Of a stretch of 12,147 nt of DNA, positions 1 to 4,940 are shown piece by piece. Numbering within the stretch: the first letter of the stretch is position 1; every line of letters starts with the position of its first letter. Origin of the DNA: Bacillota bacterium (GTDB lineage: Bacteria > Bacillota > Clostridia > Peptostreptococcales > Anaerovoracaceae); contig JAFZRG010000225.1 in NCBI GenBank assembly GCA_017619985.1, positions 1 to 12,147 on the forward strand, in the 5' to 3' direction. A model generated the notes under the pieces. That model was not told where the DNA came from, searched no databases, and worked only from the letters and a program-made list of their open reading frames with translations. The translations under genes were made by a program, and so were the position numbers.

Positions 1-564
1 CGTCATCTCGAACAGGGCCTTTTCGAAGGCTGCGTAGCCGTCCCGGGCGATGTACTCCTCGATGCTTTCGGCATCGTTGCGTCCGCAGTTCTCCAGTACG
101 ACTCTGTGCTGCTTTTTATAGAAGGGGATGTCTTCCTGGCGGGGATACGCCACGCCGTCCATATGATAGACGAGGCGGTCGATGATCTCGCCCTTCAGGA
201 TCGTCTGCTCGATGATCTCCTTGACATCCGAGGGCTGCACGTGGCAGTACAGAATGCCTGCCGGCTCGATGTGCATGAGCGGGCCCATTTCGCAGAATCC
301 GTGGCAGCCGCTCATCTTCAGGTGCAGCGACTTCTCCTCGTCGGTGTCGTGCTTCAGGCCGATGTAGACCTGCAGTTTTCTCTTTTTGCACTCTTTTTCC
401 AGCTCTTCCTTGATTTTCAGGGCGCCGCCGGCGATGCAGCCGGTGCCGGCACACAGCAGCACGGATGTGCACTGTTCGCTCTGGCGCAGCGCGTTCTTCG
501 CCTTGGACTGGTAGACGTGGAAGGATTCTCTGGTGAACTTTTTATTCTGCATCGTTCTTGCCAT
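1..564 (-). CDS. nuoF: NuoF-type NADH-binding subunit, N-terminal part (bifurcating hydrogenase/NADH dehydrogenase beta subunit), cut by window edge
   Basis: The frame is open for 188 codons and runs off the left edge, so only the N-terminus is present. Residues 30-120 form a thioredoxin-like [2Fe-2S] domain with C38-x4-C43 (CAGTGC) and C87-x3-C91 (CHGFC). After it comes the start of the NuoF core (IPFYKKQHRVVLENCG, about residues 147-162). An N-terminal thioredoxin-like ferredoxin domain on a NuoF core is typical of HydB/HndC subunits of NAD(P)-linked or electron-bifurcating [FeFe]-hydrogenases and of related soluble dehydrogenases, which oxidise or reduce NADH through FMN and Fe-S clusters in the cytoplasm. 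The ATG (562-564) lies 3 bases after the nuoE stop, and a GGAGG inside the end of nuoE serves as its ribosome site, so the two are probably translationally coupled. The FMN- and NADH-binding motifs lie outside the window, so hydrogenase versus other dehydrogenase cannot be decided here. Confidence 0.87.
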   Translation of the reverse strand, partial: MARTMQNKKFTRESFHVYQSKAKNALRQSEQCTSVLLCAGTGCIAGGALKIKEELEKECKKRKLQVYIGLKHDTDEEKSLHLKMSGCHGFCEMGPLMHIEPAGILYCHVQPSDVKEIIEQTILKGEIIDRLVYHMDGVAYPRQEDIPFYKKQHRVVLENCGRNDAESIEEYIARDGYAAFEKALFEMT

Positions 565-567
565 TCC

Positions 568-1041
568 CTACGCCTCCTTCCTGCGGATCTCGCCGATGAG
601 GGCCACCGCGGCTTCCGGGGTCATCTTGGAATGGACCTCGCCGTCGATGGTCATGACCGGCGCCAGGCCGCACGCGCCGAGGCACGCGACCGTCTCGAGC
701 GTGAACTTGCCGTCGTCGCTGGTCTTTCTCTTGCCGGTGAGCTTGAGTTCTTCGCGCAGCGCGTTGTAGATCGGTTCGGATTTGCGGACGTGGCAGGCGG
801 TGCCGGTGCACACCTTGATGATGTGCTCGCCCTTGGCTTCCAGCGAGAAGTTCTCGTAGAACGTCGCGACGCTGTAGACGCGGGAGATGGGGATCTCGAG
901 CATCTCGGCGACCCGTGTGAGGGCAGCTTCGCTCAGGTAGTTGAACTCCGTCTGGATCTCCTGCATGATCGCGATCAGGTTCGAAGGCTCGCAGTCGTAA
1001 CTCTCTACGATCTTCTCGACCTTGTCCAGATGTTGCTTCAT
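568..1041 (-). CDS. nuoE: NuoE-type [2Fe-2S] subunit (HydC/HndA-like, 24 kDa family)
   Basis: This is a complete 157-residue protein, the usual length for the family. It has a helical N-terminal part (residues 1-70, with the conserved VYSVATFYENF segment) and a thioredoxin-like [2Fe-2S] domain. The four ligands are C78-x4-C83 (CTGTAC) and C120-x3-C124 (CLGAC). In this family the cluster takes part in electron transfer to or from the flavin of the NuoF-type partner, which is encoded immediately downstream. The start is set by AAGGAG about 9 bases before the ATG. A good sigma-A promoter lies 46-74 bases upstream, so this is the first gene of the transcript. No membrane complex I subunits are visible, so a soluble hydrogenase or NADH:ferredoxin-type complex is more likely than respiratory complex I; that is inference from family and context. 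Confidence 0.93.
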   Translation of the reverse strand: MKQHLDKVEKIVESYDCEPSNLIAIMQEIQTEFNYLSEAALTRVAEMLEIPISRVYSVATFYENFSLEAKGEHIIKVCTGTACHVRKSEPIYNALREELKLTGKRKTSDDGKFTLETVACLGACGLAPVMTIDGEVHSKMTPEAAVALIGEIRRKEA

Positions 1042-1086
1042 ACTTTCGTTCTCCTTATATATTTAAAGAATTATAAACCGCTGAAT

Positions 1087-1115
1087 ATTGTAGCAACAGG
1101 AAATGCGCTTTTCAA
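1087..1115 (-). promoter_or_regulatory. Sigma-A promoter of the nuoE-nuoF unit
   Basis: On the minus strand, -35 TTGAAA (1110-1115) and -10 TACAAT (1087-1092) are separated by exactly 17 bases. Transcription would start near 1080, giving a leader of about 40 bases that contains the AAGGAG ribosome site of nuoE. Each box is one base from consensus. The assignment is from sequence only. Confidence 0.75.
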
Positions 1116-1125
1116 CCCCATAAAA

Positions 1126-1183
1126 TAAGGAACTTGCAGAAATTTTGCCTTAACTATTAGGGTTTCTTTCTGAAAGTTCCTTA
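1126..1183 (-). terminator. Long nested inverted repeat after the malic enzyme gene; probable terminator, possible operator
   Basis: Arms 1126-1142 and 1167-1183 are complementary at 16 of 17 positions (TAAGGAACTTGCAGAAA on the plus strand). Inside the 24-base loop a second 6-bp stem forms (1148-1153 with 1157-1162, one G-U pair, 3-base loop). On the minus strand the hairpin lies 51 bases past the malic enzyme stop and is followed by TTTTAT, which suits rho-independent termination. The stem is AT-rich and the U-tract is broken, so it is weaker than the other terminators here. It ends 10 bases before the -35 of nuoE, so a protein-binding site is an alternative. Confidence 0.5.
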
Positions 1184-1233
1184 AATTGAATACAATCTAT
1201 CCTGCTGGATACGATTTTATGCGGCCACCGGTC

Positions 1234-2409
1234 TCAGATCCGCGCGACCCCCGTCGCTCTGGCTGCTTCCGCGACTGCCTTGGCGACCGCCGGTCCCACG
1301 CGCTTGTCGAACGCCGCCGGGATGATGTAGTCCTCGGACAGTTCTTCGGGGGAGACCAAGTCCGCCAGCGCCTTGGATGCCGCGAGCTTCATCTCCTCGT
1401 TGATCTCGGATGCCCGCACGTCGAACGCGCCGCGGAAGATGCCGGGGAAGGCCAGCACGTTGTTGATCTGGTTGGGATAGTCGCTTCTGCCGGTGGAAAC
1501 GACGCGCGCGCCGGCAGCCTTCGCCTCGTCCGGGAAGATCTCCGGCGTCGGGTTCGCGCAGGCGAAGATGATGGCGTCTTTGTTCATGCTGCGGACCATA
1601 TCCTGGGAGAGCATGCCGGGGGCGGACACGCCGATGAAGACGTCCGCACCGACGATGGCGTCTGCCAGGCTGCCCTTGACCATTTCCGGATTCGTCTTTT
1701 CGGCCATCTGCTCCTTGACCGGGTTCATGCCCTTTTCGCGGCCCTTGTAGATCGCGCCGGTGCGGTCGCACATGATGATGTTCTTTGCACCTGCGTTCAG
1801 CAGCAGCTTCACGATCGCGACGGCCGCAGCCCCCGCGCCGCTCGTGACGATCTTGACGTCCTCCAGTTTCTTGCCCACGACCTTGAGCGCATTCGAAAGA
1901 CCCGCCAGCGTGATGACCGCCGTGCCGTGCTGGTCGTCGTGGAAGATGGGGATATCGCACTTCGCCTTCAGTTTTTCCTCGATCTCGAAGCACCGCGGCG
2001 CCGCGATATCCTCGAGGTTGATGCCGCCGAACGAGCCGGAGATCAGGTAGACCGCGTTCACGAACTCGTCGACGTCCTTGGTCTTGACGCAAAGGGGTAT
2101 GGCATCCACGCCGCCGAACGCCTTGAACAGCACGCATTTGCCTTCCATGACGGGCATGCCGGCTTCGGGGCCGATGTCGCCCAGGCCGAGCACCGCGGAC
2201 CCGTCCGTGATGACCGCGCACAGGTTGTGGCGCAGGGTCAGGTCGTAGCTCTTGCTGAGGTCCTTCTGGATCTCCAGGCAGGGCTGGGCCACGCCCGGGG
2301 TGTAGGCCAGGGACAGGTCGTCCTTCGTGGCGACGGGCACCTTGGTGATGACTTCTATCTTACCTTTCCACTGTTCGTGGAGCTTGAGGGATTCTTCTGC
2401 GTAATTCAT
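1234..2409 (-). CDS. Malic enzyme, short bacterial form (oxaloacetate-decarboxylating malate dehydrogenase)
   Basis: The 391-residue protein oxidatively decarboxylates malate to pyruvate and CO2 with NAD(P)+ and a divalent metal, in the cytoplasm. By comparison with characterised malic enzymes, the catalytic Tyr is Y36 (AYTPGVAQPC), the catalytic Lys is K91 (GKCVLF), and the metal ligands are E133/D134 (LEDIA) with the FHDDQHGTA segment (D158/D159). The nucleotide-binding Rossmann loop is GAGAAA at 191-196. D215 at the end of the next strand might favour NAD, but I leave the cofactor open. Length matches the short class without the phosphotransacetylase-like tail of large MaeB. The frame could start 22 codons further upstream, but that part overlaps the promoter and has no ribosome site. 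The chosen ATG (2407-2409) has AGGAG 7 bases ahead. It is divergent from clpB and monocistronic if the hairpin at 1126-1183 terminates. Confidence 0.95.
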   Translation of the reverse strand: MNYAEESLKLHEQWKGKIEVITKVPVATKDDLSLAYTPGVAQPCLEIQKDLSKSYDLTLRHNLCAVITDGSAVLGLGDIGPEAGMPVMEGKCVLFKAFGGVDAIPLCVKTKDVDEFVNAVYLISGSFGGINLEDIAAPRCFEIEEKLKAKCDIPIFHDDQHGTAVITLAGLSNALKVVGKKLEDVKIVTSGAGAAAVAIVKLLLNAGAKNIIMCDRTGAIYKGREKGMNPVKEQMAEKTNPEMVKGSLADAIVGADVFIGVSAPGMLSQDMVRSMNKDAIIFACANPTPEIFPDEAKAAGARVVSTGRSDYPNQINNVLAFPGIFRGAFDVRASEINEEMKLAASKALADLVSPEELSEDYIIPAAFDKRVGPAVAKAVAEAARATGVARI

Positions 2410-2448
2410 CGTTCGTCTCCTTTGTCTGCGTATTTGTTTGACCCTAAC

Positions 2449-2477
2449 AGTATAGCACAAAAGTTGAAAAATCAATA
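2449..2477 (-). promoter_or_regulatory. Extended -10 promoter of the malic enzyme gene
   Basis: On the minus strand the -10 TATACT (2449-2454) is preceded by TGC, giving an extended -10 (TGnTATACT). A weak -35, TATTGA (2472-2477), sits 17 bases upstream, and an A/T-only tract at about 2476-2490 could act as an UP element. The predicted start near 2442 leaves a leader of about 33 bases. Confidence 0.65.
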
Positions 2478-2491
2478 TTTTTTAAATTTTG

Positions 2492-2518
2492 TTAGCACTC
2501 TCCCTTGACGAGTGCTAA
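2492..2518. promoter_or_regulatory. CIRCE operator (HrcA repressor site)
   Basis: TTAGCACTC (2492-2500), a 9-base spacer and GAGTGCTAA (2510-2518) match the CIRCE consensus exactly in both arms. CIRCE is the established binding site of the HrcA heat-shock repressor. The right arm overlaps the -35 box of the clpB promoter (TTGACG, 2505-2510), so bound HrcA would block RNA polymerase there. The operator also lies about 15 bases upstream of the divergent malic enzyme -35. Confidence 0.97.
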
Positions 2519-2533
2519 CGCATGTGATATAAC
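2505..2533 (+). promoter_or_regulatory. Sigma-A promoter of clpB, overlapped by CIRCE
   Basis: The -35 TTGACG (2505-2510) and -10 TATAAC (2528-2533) are 17 bases apart, each one base from consensus. The -35 falls in the spacer and right arm of CIRCE, the usual arrangement for HrcA repression. Transcription is predicted to begin at about 2539-2541. Confidence 0.88.
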
Positions 2534-2539
2534 ATAGCT

Positions 2540-2559
2540 GCAGGTGCTCCGGCACCTGC
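2540..2559 (+). promoter_or_regulatory. Stable stem-loop at the predicted 5' end of clpB mRNA
   Basis: GCAGGTGC (2540-2547) pairs perfectly with GCACCTGC (2552-2559) around TCCG. In RNA this is a C(UCCG)G tetraloop, one of the stable UNCG class. The left arm starts where transcription is expected to start, so the mRNA would have almost no single-stranded 5' end. The hairpin does not cover the ribosome site (AGGGGG, 2575-2580). A 5' stabilising structure is the simplest reading. The run TTTT at 2563-2566 is too short to call a terminator. Confidence 0.6.
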
Positions 2560-2590
2560 CGAATTTTGAAATATAGGGGGATACACATAC

Positions 2591-4744
2591 ATGGAAATGA
2601 GAATGAATCCGCAGGATCAGGACAACCGCACGCCGCTGGAAAAGTACGGCCAGGACCTGGTCGCGCGGGCCAAAGAACAGAAGATGGATCCGGTGATCGG
2701 GCGTGACGAGGAGATCCGCAACGTCATCCGCATCCTGAGCAGAAAAACGAAGAACAACCCGGTGCTCATCGGCGAACCCGGCGTCGGCAAGACCGCCATC
2801 GCGGAAGGCCTGGCGCAGCGTATCATGCGCGGTGATGTACCGGAAGGACTGAAACAGAAGACCGTCGTGTCGCTGGACATGGGCGCCCTGATCGCAGGGG
2901 CCATGTACCGCGGCGAATTCGAAGAGCGTCTGAAGGGCGTGCTCAACCAGGTGAAGGAGAGCGAGGGCAAGATCATCCTCTTCATCGACGAACTGCATAC
3001 CATCGTCGGCGCGGGCAAGACCGAAGGCTCCATGGACGCGGGCAACCTGCTCAAGCCCATGCTCGCCAGAGGCGAACTGCACTGCATCGGCGCGACGACC
3101 CTGGACGAATACCGCAAATACATCGAGACCGACGCTGCGCTGGAGAGAAGATTCCAGCCCGTCATGGTGGACGAACCGACCGTGGAGGACACCATCTCGA
3201 TCTTAAGAGGCTTAAAGGAACGCTATGAGATCTACCACGGGGTCACGATCCACGACAACGCCCTCGTAGCAGCCGCCACCCTCTCCAACCGCTACATCTC
3301 CGACCGTTTCCTGCCGGATAAGGCCATCGACCTGGTGGACGAAGCCTGCGCTTCGATCCGCACGGAGATGGACTCCATGCCGGAGGAACTGGACGCGCTG
3401 CGCAGAAAGATCATGCAGCTGGAGATCGAAGAGACGGCGCTGAAGAAAGAGAAGGACAACCTCTCCAAGGAGCGCCACGAAAAGCTGCTCGAAGAGATCA
3501 AAGAGCTGCACGAGAAATTCGACAGCCAGAAAGCCGCCTGGGACCGCGACAAGAAGGCCGCGGAAGACATCAAGAAGATCAAGGCGGACATCGAGAAAGT
3601 CAACGGCCGCATCGAAGCCGCGCAGCTGCAGGCTGATTACGAGACCGCGAGCCGCCTGCAGTACAGCGAACTGCCGCGCCTCGAAAAGCGCCTGGCGGAA
3701 GCCAACGCCGCCGTAGAGGAAGGCCGCAGCCAGAGCCTCGTGCGCGACACGGTGACCGACGAAGAGATCGCCGCCATCGTGGCACGTTGGACGGGCATCC
3801 CCGTGGCGAAGCTGATGGAAGGCGAGCGCGAAAAGATCCTGCGCCTGGACGAGATCCTGCACGAAAGGGTCGTCGGCCAGGACGAAGCGGTCACGAAAGT
3901 CGTCGAAGCCATCCAGAGGAGCCGTGCCGGCATCGCGGACCCGAACCGTCCGATCGGCAGCTTCCTGTTCCTGGGTCCCACGGGCGTGGGTAAGACGGAA
4001 CTGGCCAAATCGCTGGCGCAGGCCCTGTTCGACGACGAAAAGAACATGGTGCGTATCGACATGACCGAGTACATGGAGAAGTTCTCCGTGTCGCGTCTGA
4101 TCGGAGCACCCCCGGGATACGTCGGCTACGACGAAGGCGGCCAGCTGACCGAGGCCGTGCGCCGCAAACCCTATTCCGTCGTGCTGTTCGACGAGGTCGA
4201 AAAGGCCCATCCGGACGTGTTCAACATCCTGCTGCAGGTGCTCGACGACGGGCGGATCACCGATTCGCAGGGCCGCACCGTGGACTTCAAGAACACGATC
4301 ATCATCCTGACGAGCAATATCGGGTCCCAGTACCTGCTCGACGGCATCGGTGCGGACGGCAGCATCTCGCAGGAGGCGCGCGACAGCGTGACCCAGCTGC
4401 TGCGCAGCAGCTTCCGCCCCGAATTCCTCAACCGTCTGGACGAGATCGTCTTCTACAAGCCGCTGACGAAGGAGAACATCTGCAGGATCCTCGATCTGCA
4501 GCTGCAGGACCTCGAAAAGCGCCTGAAGGAGCGCAATCTGGGCCTGGAAGTCACCTACCCCGCCCGCAAATTCATCGCGGACAGCAGCTTCGATCCGCTC
4601 TACGGCGCGCGTCCGATGAAGCGCTTCGTGCAGAGCAACGTCGAGACCCTCATCGCCCGCACCATCCTCTCCAGCCAGCTGTCGCTCGGCGACACGCTGG
4701 TCGTGGATCTGGAGGACGGAAAGCTGACCGTGAGAAAAAAGTAG
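2591..4744 (+). CDS. clpB: ClpB disaggregase lacking the N-terminal domain
   Basis: The 717-residue protein is an Hsp100 AAA+ unfoldase that pulls polypeptides out of aggregates together with DnaK. Domain 1 has Walker A GEPGVGKT (61-68), Walker B ending D133-E134, pore-loop Y106 and the arginine pair R186-R187. A coiled-coil middle domain of full size spans about 262-390, which marks ClpB. Domain 2 has Walker A GPTGVGKT (462-469), Walker B D534-E535, pore loop GYVGYDEGG (509-517) and sensor-2 GARP (672-675). No [LIV]GF-type ClpP-docking tripeptide is seen. The usual N-terminal Clp repeat domain (about 145 residues) is absent, and the 73 bases between CIRCE and the ATG cannot encode it. The size matches the short ClpB isoform that E. 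coli makes from an internal start. AGGGGG lies 10 bases before ATG 2591; in-frame ATGs at 2597 and 2603 are alternatives. Heat-shock control by HrcA is indicated by the CIRCE. The gene is monocistronic. Confidence 0.96.
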   Translation: MEMRMNPQDQDNRTPLEKYGQDLVARAKEQKMDPVIGRDEEIRNVIRILSRKTKNNPVLIGEPGVGKTAIAEGLAQRIMRGDVPEGLKQKTVVSLDMGALIAGAMYRGEFEERLKGVLNQVKESEGKIILFIDELHTIVGAGKTEGSMDAGNLLKPMLARGELHCIGATTLDEYRKYIETDAALERRFQPVMVDEPTVEDTISILRGLKERYEIYHGVTIHDNALVAAATLSNRYISDRFLPDKAIDLVDEACASIRTEMDSMPEELDALRRKIMQLEIEETALKKEKDNLSKERHEKLLEEIKELHEKFDSQKAAWDRDKKAAEDIKKIKADIEKVNGRIEAAQLQADYETASRLQYSELPRLEKRLAEANAAVEEGRSQSLVRDTVTDEEIAAIVARWTGIPVAKLMEGEREKILRLDEILHERVVGQDEAVTKVVEAIQRSRAGIADPNRPIGSFLFLGPTGVGKTELAKSLAQALFDDEKNMVRIDMTEYMEKFSVSRLIGAPPGYVGYDEGGQLTEAVRRKPYSVVLFDEVEKAHPDVFNILLQVLDDGRITDSQGRTVDFKNTIIILTSNIGSQYLLDGIGADGSISQEARDSVTQLLRSSFRPEFLNRLDEIVFYKPLTKENICRILDLQLQDLEKRLKERNLGLEVTYPARKFIADSSFDPLYGARPMKRFVQSNVETLIARTILSSQLSLGDTLVVDLEDGKLTVRKK

Positions 4745-4757
4745 TTTAAAACACCGG

Positions 4758-4792
4758 AAAGCAGTCATTCCAATGCGGATGACTGCTTTTTT
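4758..4792 (+). terminator. Rho-independent terminator of clpB
   Basis: AAAGCAGTCAT (4758-4768) pairs perfectly over 11 bp with ATGACTGCTTT (4779-4789) around a 10-base loop and is followed by T residues through 4792. It begins 14 bases after the clpB stop and separates clpB from the next promoter. Confidence 0.93.
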
Positions 4793-4794
4793 GG

Positions 4795-4824
4795 TTGCCA
4801 TTTTATGCCATGTTCTGCTATATT
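4795..4824 (+). promoter_or_regulatory. Promoter of the first SLH/transglutaminase gene
   Basis: The -10 TATATT (4819-4824) is preceded by TGC, making an extended -10. TTGCCA (4795-4800) stands 18 bases upstream as -35. A second -10-like box, TATAAT, follows at 4824-4829 but has no -35 at proper distance. The predicted start near 4831 gives a leader of about 60 bases. The -10 and leader are conserved upstream of the paralogous gene. Confidence 0.65.
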
Positions 4825-4940
4825 ATAATATGTATAAGTATATTCATCTTTACATATCATATATGATTCCGACGAACGGAGGGGAAAAGATGAGGAGACG
4901 CATATTATCTATCGTACTGGTGCTGGCCCTGTGCCTGGCA
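4813..4940 (+). repeat. Leader/signal-peptide repeat, copy 1
   Basis: From the -10 region through the signal-peptide codons this stretch matches 8835-8961. The first 39 bases are identical at 33 positions by hand count. The distance from TTCTG to the start codon is 77 bases here and 76 in copy 2. A 23-base block in the signal peptide (4917-4939) is identical to 8938-8960. Confidence 0.8.

Noticed and set aside
1198..1211. Small hairpin TATCC-tgct-GGATA after the malic enzyme gene
   Set aside because: The 5-bp stem is too short and has no T run; the larger hairpin at 1126-1183 is the better terminator candidate.
106..2508. Plus-strand open frames of 340 and 440 codons opposite nuoE/nuoF and malic enzyme
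   Set aside because: The minus-strand frames carry clear family motifs and ribosome sites; these frames are low-information mirror sequence.
2591..4744. Assignment as ClpC, ClpE or ClpA instead of ClpB
   Set aside because: The middle domain is of full ClpB length and no [LIV]GF ClpP-docking loop is seen. The residues after the second Walker region (GIGADG) do not fit that motif.
3212..4801. Minus-strand open frame of 529 codons opposite clpB
   Set aside because: It starts beyond the clpB terminator, has no recognisable domain, and lies opposite highly conserved ATPase motifs.
4856..4867. Perfect 12-bp palindrome ATCATATATGAT in the leader of the first SLH gene
   Set aside because: It is short, AT-only at its centre, and not conserved in the otherwise similar leader of the second gene, so chance in an AT-rich leader is likely.
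4773..4889. Upstream start (39 extra codons) for the first SLH protein
   Set aside because: The start would lie inside the clpB terminator and before the promoter -10, and it would place a second hydrophobic segment before a perfect signal peptide. ATG 4890 has the ribosome site.
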